From NCBI GenBank assembly GCA_021781515.1, contig JAJXWR010000018.1, forward strand, positions 1 to 37,640: a stretch of DNA of 37,640 bases, given 5' to 3'. Positions within the stretch are counted from its first letter, which is position 1. Each line of letters opens with the position of its first letter. A program made the position numbers and the translations under genes. The notes under the pieces were generated by a model, which was not told the DNA's origin, ran no database searches, and saw nothing but the letters and a program-made list of their open reading frames with translations. Source of the stretch: Pseudomonadota bacterium (GTDB lineage: Bacteria > Pseudomonadota > Gammaproteobacteria > Pseudomonadales > Moraxellaceae). Below are positions 7,996 through 16,259 of this stretch, piece by piece.

Positions 7996-8888
7996 CCTCA
8001 TGGCAGGCATTGTTCCGCTCAGGGAATGACCTCGTCACTGCACAGGATTTTTATCGAGGGCATCGGCAGTGGTTACGGGAGATGCATTGGGCTGGATTAT
8101 TATTGCCGCAGGCGGTCGGTGCTGGTTATTTTGCTCGCTCAGACTGGCGTGCCTGTGTTTGGGAATCGGAGGGGGAGGAACGGCAAGACACCCGGCGTGA
8201 TGGCCAGTGTGATCATGAGGGTGTGACAGAGAATCTCCTTGATCACAACGTATTGCACCAGTGTTTGCAGGCCGGGTTTATGGTGCAGCAGTTGCGAATC
8301 CGTGGCGATTGGAACCGCACCCTGTGGGCGATTGCCGGCCGGGTCACCCCGGAAGCGGACATGATTCCCTGTCGTTCTACTTCCGCACGTCGGTTGTGGC
8401 AGGTGGAGCACTGGCTGGATTTTTATAGCCGTCTACTGCAATTACCCCGGAGTATCTCTTATGAACCGCAATGGTTGTTACCGCAGCACCTGCCTGTCGT
8501 TCATCTGGAAGATAAATCGACAGGGTTGCACTTACAGCACCGTTCAGGAACATTGCAGGTTCGGCATTTCATTCTTGATCCAGAGCACAGTGGACTGGAT
8601 CAAAGATTACATGATCAGGGGTTACATATAGACGCCAGGCACTGGTTTTCCTGTGAAGGCCGGTTCTGGGTCATGCGTTGTCTGAGCGTATTTACCGATA
8701 AACCGGTCACCCAGGTTCCTGGTGCATGGACGGAAGATCGCTTTTATCGTCCATTGCTATTGGCGGTCAATACGCCGATGGGGCTGGATTCATTGCGCTG
8801 TCAGGCGTTAGTGTCGATGCGCCGCTGTCGGCGCTGGACTTCTGGAAAAGTGCTATTTACTGGTTCTCACAGGGGCGCAACGGCATGA
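7992..8888 (+). CDS. Unrecognised protein encoded between traV and traC
   Basis: 298 residues, with no signal peptide, membrane segment or motif I recognise. The gene is embedded in the operon by ATGA overlaps on both sides (traV stop / its start at 7992; its stop / traC start at 8885), so it is surely translated as part of the secretion system. The sequence is rich in Trp, His, Arg and Leu, with an acidic low-complexity patch around 60-75 and a basic Arg/Cys-containing tail (MRRCRRWTSGK). A soluble cytoplasmic factor working with the TraC ATPase next door is a reasonable guess from position only. The F plasmid has different small genes in this interval (traR and others), none of which this resembles. 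Confidence 0.7.
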   Translation: MTSWQALFRSGNDLVTAQDFYRGHRQWLREMHWAGLLLPQAVGAGYFARSDWRACVWESEGEERQDTRRDGQCDHEGVTENLLDHNVLHQCLQAGFMVQQLRIRGDWNRTLWAIAGRVTPEADMIPCRSTSARRLWQVEHWLDFYSRLLQLPRSISYEPQWLLPQHLPVVHLEDKSTGLHLQHRSGTLQVRHFILDPEHSGLDQRLHDQGLHIDARHWFSCEGRFWVMRCLSVFTDKPVTQVPGAWTEDRFYRPLLLAVNTPMGLDSLRCQALVSMRRCRRWTSGKVLFTGSHRGATA

Positions 8889-11437
8889 ACAGGCATGAAC
8901 GTGTTCCCGTGACCTGGCAGGCAGAGGAGGCCTATGGCGCAAGTGAACGTTTGCAGCAGCAATTACTGCGGGCGCAGGCAGCACAATCGTCCATCAGTCA
9001 GTTGTTGCCCTATCGTTGGGCAGATGCTGAAGACCATCTGTTTATTTGCGAAGACAGTGTTGGATTTATCTTGTTATGTCAGCCAGCGACCGGGATTCGT
9101 TCGGATGAATTTCGTACACTGGAAGGTGTATTCAACGGGCCGTACCGTCCGGGAACCGCACTGCAGATTCAACTGTTGGCTCGCCCACAGGGGCGAGAGA
9201 TACTGCAACGTTGGCGGCAGGCACGTACCCAGGTGGTTAACAGGACAGGCATCAGTACGCCAGAGTCGGGGTTTTATCAGCAACTGGCCGATCAACGTTA
9301 TCGCTATCTGGGAAAAGGCGACTGGCAGAGCCTGTTTAGCGATGAAAGCGTTTTTTTACGCGATTATGTATTACTGGTGTCGTTATCCATTCCCCGTTCG
9401 CCTGAACCCGCCGTTAGCGTGACCCGTGAAGAGCGGCAACTGTTGCAGGGCTACCGGGATTATCTACGTTCGATTCTCCAGGCATCGCACATGCCAGGAG
9501 AACTGGTGCAGGCGTCATTGTTGGCGGACTTGTTGCAGGACTGGTTGATTCCGCATCGTATTTTAGGGGATACCCCGGTGCTGTGGTCGCTGGATGCTGA
9601 ACAGCCGTTACACGAGCAGATGATTCATGATGAAGCGCAAGTTCAGTTTACCACGGATCATGTGGCACTGAGTTGGCGTCAGCAGTGCGTGAACTGGGTA
9701 TCCCTGTCAGTCAAACAGTTTCCAGAGCAGTGGAGTGGTTTGGCCAACGGAGAATTGATTGGTGGTTTTTTCCAGACGCATCAGGCCATTCCCTGTCCAT
9801 TTTCTCTGATCATGAATGTGCTGGTTCCCGATCCATTGCAAGAAGAAACCCTGGCCAAAACCCGTCTGATGCGAGCCACGCAGATGCGTGACACCGAGGT
9901 AGGCAAGTACGTACCGGCCTGGGTTCAGCGTCAGACCGACTGGTTCCGGGTACAACAACAAATGGCTGAAGGAGCCAAAATGATGTTGATGTCCTGGCAG
10001 TTGGTCGCCTGGACCCAACCGGCTCGCCGGATACAGACCGTGCAGAGTATTCGTAGTTGTTTTGAGCGTTTAGGCTGGTCCTTGGTGCAGGATAAATACT
10101 GCTTGCCCTACCGCTTGTTGGCGGCATTGCCCTTGAGCATGGGTACCGAACTGCAGAAAGTTTCAACCCGGTTACGCTTTTGGAGTCGTATGACCTCTGT
10201 GTGTTGCGCACACCTGGCTCCCTGGATGGCCGAATGGAAAGGTAATGTGGGATTGCACCAGGAACCATTGCTGTTATTGGCGGGTCGGCGCGGGCAGTTG
10301 ATGTATCTGAATCCTTATCTGAACCGCAAAGGGAATTTCAACATTGCCGTGGCGGCAGCCTCCGGAGCCGGAAAAAGTTTTTTGACCCAGGACTATGTGC
10401 TGGCGCTGCTCAGTGCGGGTGGACGGGTTTTTATCATTGATTCAGGGGGGTCCTACCGTAACTTATGTGAACTGGTTCAGGGGCAATATTTGAGTTTCGA
10501 GCAGGGGGCTCCGGTCTCTCTGGATCCCTTTGCCTTGTTGCGTGAGGATGCTACGGCGACATTAGCCGTACAAATGCCGCTGTTAAAAACATTATTAGCC
10601 ACGATGGCCAGTCCCCGGGAGCCGTTGGGTGCCAAAGCTTGTGCATTACTGGAACAGGGGATACGTACCGCCTGGCAACAGCAGCCGGCAACGGTCAATC
10701 TGGACGTGGTCTGTTCGGTATTGGCCGAGTCCTCGCAGGAGACGGCCAGGGACGTGGCTCTCATGCTGCGGCCGTACACCTCCGAGGGAATGTATGGTCA
10801 CTATTTCAGTGGCGGCCAAGGAATGGATGCTGCGCAACCGCTGGTGGTTCTGGAACTGGATGCTTTAAGTGGTCAACCGGATCTGCAAAATATTATTCTG
10901 CTGATACTGATGCAGCGAATCACCCAGGCGATGTATCAGGGCGATCGGCAACAAAAAAAATTATGCATTATTGATGAGGCTTGGCGGTTATTGGGGCAGG
11001 GGCATGCCGGTGCCTTTATTGAAGAAGGTTATCGTACGGCACGTAAATTTGGCGGCGCTTTTATGACCATTACCCAGGGATTACCCGATTACTTCCGGAA
11101 TCAGACGACAATGGCCTGTTATGCCAATAGCGACTATGTCTTCATGTTGCGACAAAAACTGGAATCCGTGGCACAGGCCAAAGCGGAGGGGCATCTGATT
11201 ATCAGTGATTGGGAAGAGCGGCTCTTACGTTCGTTGACGACGGTCGCTGGTAAGTACTCCGAAGTTGCTATTCGCTCACCGGAAGGCTGGGCTGTGGGAC
11301 GTCTGATGGTGGATGCTTGGACGGAAAAATTGATGTCAACCCGGGCCGAGGACGTTGCCTTACTCCAGGAGTACTTGCGTCAGGGGATGAGCCGCAGTGA
11401 GGCAATCAGCAAACTGGCAGGAGAGACAAATGTATAA
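8885..11437 (+). CDS. traC: Type IV secretion ATPase TraC (VirB4-like)
   Basis: 850 residues from ATG 8885, near the 875 of F TraC. This cytoplasmic ATPase powers pilus assembly. Walker A is ASGAGKS (Lys497), followed by RVFIIDSGGSYRNLCE, a family hallmark. Walker B is LCIIDEAW (Asp697, Glu698), followed by the conserved GAFIEEGYRTARKFGG and ITQG segments. The frame is open further upstream, but ATG 8885 overlaps the preceding stop (ATGA) as elsewhere in the operon, so it is the sensible start. The next gene starts within its last codons. Confidence 0.96.
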   Translation: MNRHERVPVTWQAEEAYGASERLQQQLLRAQAAQSSISQLLPYRWADAEDHLFICEDSVGFILLCQPATGIRSDEFRTLEGVFNGPYRPGTALQIQLLARPQGREILQRWRQARTQVVNRTGISTPESGFYQQLADQRYRYLGKGDWQSLFSDESVFLRDYVLLVSLSIPRSPEPAVSVTREERQLLQGYRDYLRSILQASHMPGELVQASLLADLLQDWLIPHRILGDTPVLWSLDAEQPLHEQMIHDEAQVQFTTDHVALSWRQQCVNWVSLSVKQFPEQWSGLANGELIGGFFQTHQAIPCPFSLIMNVLVPDPLQEETLAKTRLMRATQMRDTEVGKYVPAWVQRQTDWFRVQQQMAEGAKMMLMSWQLVAWTQPARRIQTVQSIRSCFERLGWSLVQDKYCLPYRLLAALPLSMGTELQKVSTRLRFWSRMTSVCCAHLAPWMAEWKGNVGLHQEPLLLLAGRRGQLMYLNPYLNRKGNFNIAVAAASGAGKSFLTQDYVLALLSAGGRVFIIDSGGSYRNLCELVQGQYLSFEQGAPVSLDPFALLREDATATLAVQMPLLKTLLATMASPREPLGAKACALLEQGIRTAWQQQPATVNLDVVCSVLAESSQETARDVALMLRPYTSEGMYGHYFSGGQGMDAAQPLVVLELDALSGQPDLQNIILLILMQRITQAMYQGDRQQKKLCIIDEAWRLLGQGHAGAFIEEGYRTARKFGGAFMTITQGLPDYFRNQTTMACYANSDYVFMLRQKLESVAQAKAEGHLIISDWEERLLRSLTTVAGKYSEVAIRSPEGWAVGRLMVDAWTEKLMSTRAEDVALLQEYLRQGMSRSEAISKLAGETNV

Positions 11438-11780
11438 GATGGGGGTGGTGGTAGCACTGCTACTGGCTACAGGGAATACGGCATGGAATGTTTATACGGC
11501 GCAACGCAGTAAATCGACGGTGGCTGTGGTGGATCTGCAGCGATTGTTGCAGGAAGAAATTGATGCCGGGGCGAGGTTGCATCTGGAGGCGACTCAACGG
11601 CTGCAACGCGCCAGTGTGTTTAATAAAACGCTGGAACGTGCCCTGAATCAGTTACAGGCTGAAAATGCCGATGGAGTCGTTCTTGTTGCTCCGGCAGTGC
11701 TGAGTGGTGGGCGTGATTACACAGACTGGGTACGTCGACAGCTGAAAACCTTGAGTGGTGACGCCGGGGCGGCAGGATGA
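11430..11780 (+). CDS. trbI: TrbI-like type-F conjugation protein
   Basis: 116 residues with an N-terminal hydrophobic anchor (about 4-20), then VAVVDLQRLLQEE and a helical segment. This matches the TrbI-type pattern in which a short VA-(F/V)D--- motif follows the anchor. In F, trbI also lies between traC and traW, and TrbI (128 residues) influences pilus extension and retraction. ATG 11430 lies inside the end of traC, with AGGAG at 11418-11422 as ribosome binding site. The function is assigned mostly by position and general shape. Confidence 0.65.
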   Translation: MYKMGVVVALLLATGNTAWNVYTAQRSKSTVAVVDLQRLLQEEIDAGARLHLEATQRLQRASVFNKTLERALNQLQAENADGVVLVAPAVLSGGRDYTDWVRRQLKTLSGDAGAAG

Positions 11781-12283
11781 GTGGCGTAATGACGTCTGAG
11801 CAACGGCGCGTATTGAGATGGGTGGTGTGCTGCTGGGGGCTGGCGGGTGCCATTGCCATTGTGGGGCACGTTGTGGGTCGCTGGGTGTTTATTGGCATTC
11901 GTTTCAGTCCCAGTATTGCCGGGCATGTGTTTCTGGTTTTTCCCGGAGCACCGGTGCATCGCGGTGATTTGCTGGCATTTTGGCCACCCAGAACACCCTA
12001 TGCACCGCCAACGATGTGGTGGATGAAGTATGCCGTGGGCATGCCTGGGGATTTACTGCAAGTAGAGAATCGTCACCTCCGGGTGGCCGGTATCAACCGC
12101 GGTATCTGTGCCCAACGGGCGGTGCAGGATAATCATCCATTGCACTGTATGCACAGCACCCACATCCCACAGCAGCATTATTTTGTCTGGGGTTCGCATC
12201 CGAGGTCACTGGATTCTCGTTATCAGGAGATTGGTTTTGTGCAGGCTCATGCGGTTATTGGTCGTGGTATGCGTTTGTTCTAG
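11777..12283 (+). CDS. trhF: S26-family signal peptidase-like protein (TrhF/TraF type)
   Basis: 168 residues. An N-terminal membrane segment (about 15-38) is followed by the S26 fold. FSPSIAGHVFLVFPG carries the likely nucleophile Ser46 (Ser44 is the alternative), WWMKYAVGMPGD carries the general base Lys84, and GSHPRSLDSRYQEIGFV is the C-terminal conserved box. Such peptidases occur between traC and traW in SXT/R391-type and other F-like systems. The related TraF of RP4 matures, and there cyclises, the pilin. It may therefore process the pilin encoded at 4383-4667; that link is inference. It starts with an ATGA overlap and overlaps the traW start. Confidence 0.8.
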   Translation: MSGVMTSEQRRVLRWVVCCWGLAGAIAIVGHVVGRWVFIGIRFSPSIAGHVFLVFPGAPVHRGDLLAFWPPRTPYAPPTMWWMKYAVGMPGDLLQVENRHLRVAGINRGICAQRAVQDNHPLHCMHSTHIPQQHYFVWGSHPRSLDSRYQEIGFVQAHAVIGRGMRLF

Positions 12284-12866
12284 GGCGCAGGCCTGGACCG
12301 AGTTACTGGGAACTGTTGCCCCGGTGTCTACGGTTCTGGAACGGGATTTGGGGAAACAATGGCAAACCGAGGCGGCTGCCGCCTGGCAGCAGGGCCGTTC
12401 CCGGCACTGGCTACAGCGGCAAAAGGAGGTCTTGCATCAGTGGCTGGAACGGCCGGAGGGCATGAATCTGCCGACCACGACAGTGCATAACGTTTTTAGG
12501 GTAGATCCGGGCCTGCGACTGACGCAGGAGATCCGCGATCAGCGGGGCGTGCTGTGGTACCCGGCAGGAACCCGTGTTAATCCGTTGACTTATCTGCAGT
12601 ACCGCAAAGTGCTGTGTTTTATCAACGCAGATGAAGCGGCGCAATGGGAGTGGTTGCAACGTCGCTGCGCACAGCCGTTGGTTGATCGCTGGATTTTGGT
12701 GCAGGGCGCTTATATGCAGGCCAGTAATCAACATCAACATCGGTTGTATTTTGATCAATATGGCCGACTGGCACAACGCTTTGCCCTCAGATCAGTCCCC
12801 GCCCGGGTGTATCAGGTGGGTTCCAGTTGGCAGGTGGAGGAGGAGCCGGTGAATGCGGAGCCTTAA
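12249..12866 (+). CDS. traW: Type-F conjugation protein TraW
   Basis: 205 residues from ATG 12249, close to F TraW (210). The signal peptide is short (MRLLVVVCVCSRAQA, cleaved before WTE). Landmarks of the periplasmic protein are DPGLRLTQEIRDQRG, VLWYPAGTRVNPL, VLCFINADE, WILVQGAY, YFDQYGRLAQRFALRSVPA and the following RVYQ. The TraW-type C-terminal domain resembles the thioredoxin-like TrbC family. It is needed for pilus assembly with TraU and TrbC. The frame opens upstream, but the signal peptide fixes this start, which overlaps the peptidase gene by 35 nt. Confidence 0.88.
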   Translation: MRLLVVVCVCSRAQAWTELLGTVAPVSTVLERDLGKQWQTEAAAAWQQGRSRHWLQRQKEVLHQWLERPEGMNLPTTTVHNVFRVDPGLRLTQEIRDQRGVLWYPAGTRVNPLTYLQYRKVLCFINADEAAQWEWLQRRCAQPLVDRWILVQGAYMQASNQHQHRLYFDQYGRLAQRFALRSVPARVYQVGSSWQVEEEPVNAEP

Positions 12867-13869
12867 TTTTCGGTATAGGCGATGGGTGGCAAAGGCGCTG
12901 CTGGGTGTGGGGTATTGTGCCTCGGTATGGGCCGGTTGCACCGGCAAGATTCCCGATCCAGTCTCGGATTTGTGCTGGAACTGTTTTTTCCCCATAGAAA
13001 TGGGGGGAGCCACGATGGGGACGGGGCCTGACTCACCACCGAAAGCACCCGCTGTGTGTGCCTGTCCGGCACCGCCTCCGGTGTTTTTGCGACCGGGGAT
13101 CGGAATGAGCTATTGGTCACCTGACCGGGTGGCAGAAATGGTACGTACGCCCTTGTGCTCACCGACCTTAGGGGGCGTGGTGCTCGGGCACTTGCCAGTG
13201 TCTGATGGTGACGATGTCGGACGCCAGGGCAGTGGGGGCAACCGAAAATCCCAAGGGTCATTTTATCAGATGCACTGGATGGATATGCCGGTATTTGAGG
13301 AATTGGGAGTAGCGACGGCGGGAAGTCTGTGCATGAAAGATAGCGGTATCAGCAGTTTCGTCTGGCTCAGTGAACTGGATCCGTTGTGGGATGATGATCA
13401 ACTGGCCTTTGCACTGGCTCCGGAGGCCTTGCTTTTCGCTAATATTCCCGCGACGTTGGCGTGCACGGCGGATGCAGTAAAGGCTTCGGTCAGTGATTTT
13501 GGCTGGGATTCGCTGTTTTGGTGTTCAGGAGGTGAAGGCAGTGTCTATCCTTTGTCCGGGCATAAACAATATCACACGGGCGGGGTGGATACGGCCATGA
13601 ATTTAGTGCACCGCATTACTTACAGGCTGCATCGTACCGGGTTGTTATCCGATACGTCGACCGTGGCGGCCATGTGCCAGGATTTGCCGCAGCCGGTGTT
13701 GCGCAAGGGCCAATACAAGGTGCAGTTTATGTTTCCCTTGCCGGATGTATTGCAGGCGCACGGTTTTGGGGTGCCCAGTTCGTTGTTTGAAACGGGTAAG
13801 GAATACCCGGTGGCCGGTGAAGACTGGTCCATGTTGATATGGAGAAAACATTTATGTTGCGCCTTATAG
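12853..13869 (+). CDS. traU: Conjugative DNA-transfer/pilus protein TraU
   Basis: 338 residues (F TraU is 330) with a signal peptide ending near ASVWA. The mature protein is Cys-rich in the way typical of TraU: CTGKIPDP, LCWNCFFPIEMGG, CACPAPPP, then FLRPGIGMSYWSPDRVAEMVRTPLCSP, LDPLWDDDQLAF and SLFWCSGGEGSVYPLSGH. This periplasmic protein needs disulfide bonds and in F affects DNA transfer more than pilus formation. It has a strong ribosome binding site (GGAGGAGGAG at 12836-12845) and overlaps traW. Confidence 0.95.
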   Translation: MRSLNFRYRRWVAKALLGVGYCASVWAGCTGKIPDPVSDLCWNCFFPIEMGGATMGTGPDSPPKAPAVCACPAPPPVFLRPGIGMSYWSPDRVAEMVRTPLCSPTLGGVVLGHLPVSDGDDVGRQGSGGNRKSQGSFYQMHWMDMPVFEELGVATAGSLCMKDSGISSFVWLSELDPLWDDDQLAFALAPEALLFANIPATLACTADAVKASVSDFGWDSLFWCSGGEGSVYPLSGHKQYHTGGVDTAMNLVHRITYRLHRTGLLSDTSTVAAMCQDLPQPVLRKGQYKVQFMFPLPDVLQAHGFGVPSSLFETGKEYPVAGEDWSMLIWRKHLCCAL

Positions 13870-14447
13870 GGTTGGTGGGATGGTGTCTTAGTCAGGGGGT
13901 GTGGGCCGAAGACCCGGCGGTCTTGCAGGCGGCGCAGGGAGTGGATCCGGCATTGAGCGTTATGAGTGCCGATCGCCTGACACTGCCTGGGCAACCGCTG
14001 ATACGGCCTTCCCTACGTGTTGTTCCGGCGACCAGGACAGAAACTCAGGTGCAGGCAAAGCCCGAGCTATGGGTGTTGGTAAGTTTTTCCATGTCGGATG
14101 CCAGTTTAAAGAGCCTTTATCAGCAATTACGCCCACTGCAGGGGACGTTGGTGTTTCGCGGGATGCCAGCGGCCGGTCTGGCGGACATGCAGCAACGCTT
14201 AAAACGCTTGGGGATTCTTGCAGAAATTGATCCGTGGTGGTTCTCTCAGTATCAGGTGACGCAGGTGCCTGTTTTTATTCTGACGCTGCCGGTATTTCAT
14301 CGGGGCAATGAACATCCCGGTGATGCCGTTGTGCTTGCCGGACTGCTGGATGTGGAATCGGCACTGGAATACATGCAGCGCAACAGTGGACGGGCGGCGG
14401 TACAACAGGCGACTCACACACTGTTGCAGGAGTGGCCTCATGTATAG
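13854..14447 (+). CDS. trbC: Type-F conjugation protein TrbC
   Basis: 197 residues from ATG 13854 (F TrbC is 212). The signal peptide is MLRLIGLVGWCLSQGVWA. The thioredoxin-like TrbC domain shows LWVLVSFSMSDASLKSLYQQL, LVFRGMPA, a KRLGILAEIDPWWFSQY segment and QVPVFIL. It works with TraW in pilus assembly. ATG 13839 is also in frame, but 13854 is better placed (9 nt) from GGAG at 13841-13844 and leaves a clean signal peptide. It overlaps traU and traN. Confidence 0.88.
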   Translation: MLRLIGLVGWCLSQGVWAEDPAVLQAAQGVDPALSVMSADRLTLPGQPLIRPSLRVVPATRTETQVQAKPELWVLVSFSMSDASLKSLYQQLRPLQGTLVFRGMPAAGLADMQQRLKRLGILAEIDPWWFSQYQVTQVPVFILTLPVFHRGNEHPGDAVVLAGLLDVESALEYMQRNSGRAAVQQATHTLLQEWPHV

Positions 14448-15429
14448 ATTGCTGATTATGATTGTTTTTGCAGCCTTGATTGGACAAAAATCCGAGGCGC
14501 AGACATGGGATCAGGCACAGTGTAATGGGGGCAATTGCCTGCAGCAGGGGGTGATGGACGGGCAATCGACGCCGGGGCTGCAAGGCCTGGCGTCGCAAGT
14601 CAACAACCCGGCCTATCAGCCTTGCCTGGAAAATCCGGCACATCCGCTTTGTGCCGGGCAAGTGCCCGGGGCGTTTATGCCGGGGTCATTAAGCGCCAAT
14701 CCCGCACAGTGGGCGAATCAGGCGCGGAGTGGGCTGAGAAATTCTGCCGTTGCCTGGGCGACACAACCGGCCTCTCGTGCCTTAGGTGCCGATCAGGCCG
14801 TGTATCAAGGGGTGCAACAACAGGCTCAACAACTGGCGGCGCAGCAGAATCTTCCCTGTACGGGAGGTCAATGCTGGAAAAATCTGCTGCCTACCACCGT
14901 TGCCCCGGCGAAAGACCGACAGAACACGTTAACGGCGCTGGATATGTTGCAGGCCATGCAGACGCAGCGGGATCCGGCCGGACTGGCGGTCTTTCCCGGA
15001 AAATACGCCGACTGCGCCGATACCGGAACCCTCGTCGGATCCAGCAAATGCTGTTCGGGTGGCACTGGGGCTTTGCAGAGCTTCTGGCATCAGTCCTGTT
15101 CGGCGGCGGAACAACAGATTCAACAGGCGAAAAATTCCGGGAGCGCCAGCTATCTTGGCTCCTGGAGTAGTTGTGTCCGTAAAAGTCTGGGGGTGTGTTT
15201 GCGGCATGAGCAGCATTATGCATTCTGTCTCTGGCCAGGTAAATTGGCACGTCTTATTCAGGAACAAGGGCATGCACAGTGGGGTCAGGCACTTCCATGG
15301 ACCTGCGCCGGTCTGACACTCAGCCATCCGGATCAGTTGGCGCTCATTGATTTTAATAAACTTGATCTCAGCTCTTATATTCCCGCCTCGTTGTCCAGTA
15401 CCGGTACGGCGGCGCAGGTGTTGCCATGA
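14440..15429 (+). CDS. traN: Mating-pair stabilisation protein TraN, short form
   Basis: 329 residues from ATG 14440, with signal peptide MYRLLIMIVFAALIGQKSEA. TraN is a Cys-rich outer-membrane adhesin that stabilises contact with recipient cells. Typical parts are visible: the Cys pairs in CNGGNC and CTGGQC, SKCCSGGTGALQSF, and the C-terminal block VRKSLGVCLRHEQHYAF, LARLIQEQGHAQWGQ, CAGLTL and LALIDFNKLDLSSY. F TraN has 602 residues. This copy has a much shorter middle, the part that in F-like plasmids contacts recipient outer-membrane proteins. It overlaps trbC by 8 nt and ends in an ATGA overlap with traF. Confidence 0.9.
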   Translation: MYRLLIMIVFAALIGQKSEAQTWDQAQCNGGNCLQQGVMDGQSTPGLQGLASQVNNPAYQPCLENPAHPLCAGQVPGAFMPGSLSANPAQWANQARSGLRNSAVAWATQPASRALGADQAVYQGVQQQAQQLAAQQNLPCTGGQCWKNLLPTTVAPAKDRQNTLTALDMLQAMQTQRDPAGLAVFPGKYADCADTGTLVGSSKCCSGGTGALQSFWHQSCSAAEQQIQQAKNSGSASYLGSWSSCVRKSLGVCLRHEQHYAFCLWPGKLARLIQEQGHAQWGQALPWTCAGLTLSHPDQLALIDFNKLDLSSYIPASLSSTGTAAQVLP

Positions 15430-16259
15430 ACGGGCGAAAAAAAATAATGGCATGGGGACTGTGTTGTCTGTGTGCCAGCGCAGGGCAGGGGTGGGCGCAG
15501 GGAGGCTATTCCGGGGATCCTGATAGTTGGTTGTGGTACCACGAGGCACCAGTGATTCATGTTCAACCCAGGCGGGAGCCATTCAGTGCAGTACTCACTG
15601 CCCGGCAACAACTGAAGCAGATGGGGCAACTCATGGAAGAAAAAGAATCGCAGGCGATGCTGGACCCCACACCGGCGCATCTGCAGGCAGCCATCAGTGC
15701 ACGTCAGGCAGTCTTGCAGATGGCGCAACAGTATGCGGATGCCATGGAGCGTTTCGTCTGGGCGCATCCGCAGTTTGACTACAGTTTGAGCCATGCGCAA
15801 CGCAGCGATCGCTTGATGGCGGTTGCTGATCAACAAAAAACCCGAGTAGATCAGGCATTACGGCAAGCCGCTCAACAGGTGGGTCTGTTTTATGTGATGC
15901 GAAAAGATTGTCCGTACTGTCAGCGCTTCTCTCCCTTATTGCATGAATTTGCCAAGAATTTTGGATTTAAGGTCATTGCTTTCAGTCTGGATGGCGGCGG
16001 CCATCCGGATTTTCCGCACCCACTGACCGATGTTGGCTTATTGCGGCAGCATCAGATACAGCCAGAAGCGGTGCCCGCATTGTATGTGATACAACCTGGA
16101 AAAAATCAGGTAATGACCGTCGGTTTTGGTCTGTTGAATCTTATGGATTTGCGGCGACGCCTTGCAGTGGTGTTGGGCATTCCCCTGTATGACGGGACAG
16201 TGACCCACGTAATGGCACAGACACAGAACACTCAGGGAAATACCCCTTTATTACAGTGA
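15426..16259 (+). CDS. traF: Type-F pilus assembly protein TraF, with CPYC redox motif
   Basis: 277 residues with an N-terminal signal peptide (ends near GWAQG) and a C-terminal thioredoxin-like domain. FYVMRKDCPYCQRFSPLL carries a CPYC motif (Cys162, Cys165), and a cis-Pro-like VPALYVI segment follows. TraF of F has the thioredoxin fold but lacks the CxxC pair, relying on separate oxidoreductases such as TrbB. Here no TrbB/DsbC gene is seen in the operon, so this protein may itself form or isomerise disulfides in the Cys-rich TraU, TraN and TraH. It has ATGA/GTGA overlaps with traN and traH. Confidence 0.92.
   Translation: MNGRKKIMAWGLCCLCASAGQGWAQGGYSGDPDSWLWYHEAPVIHVQPRREPFSAVLTARQQLKQMGQLMEEKESQAMLDPTPAHLQAAISARQAVLQMAQQYADAMERFVWAHPQFDYSLSHAQRSDRLMAVADQQKTRVDQALRQAAQQVGLFYVMRKDCPYCQRFSPLLHEFAKNFGFKVIAFSLDGGGHPDFPHPLTDVGLLRQHQIQPEAVPALYVIQPGKNQVMTVGFGLLNLMDLRRRLAVVLGIPLYDGTVTHVMAQTQNTQGNTPLLQ

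Noticed and set aside
8726-8884. N-terminal extension of TraC by 53 codons
   Set aside because: It would overlap the preceding gene by 163 nt; the ATGA overlap at 8885 agrees with the rest of the operon.
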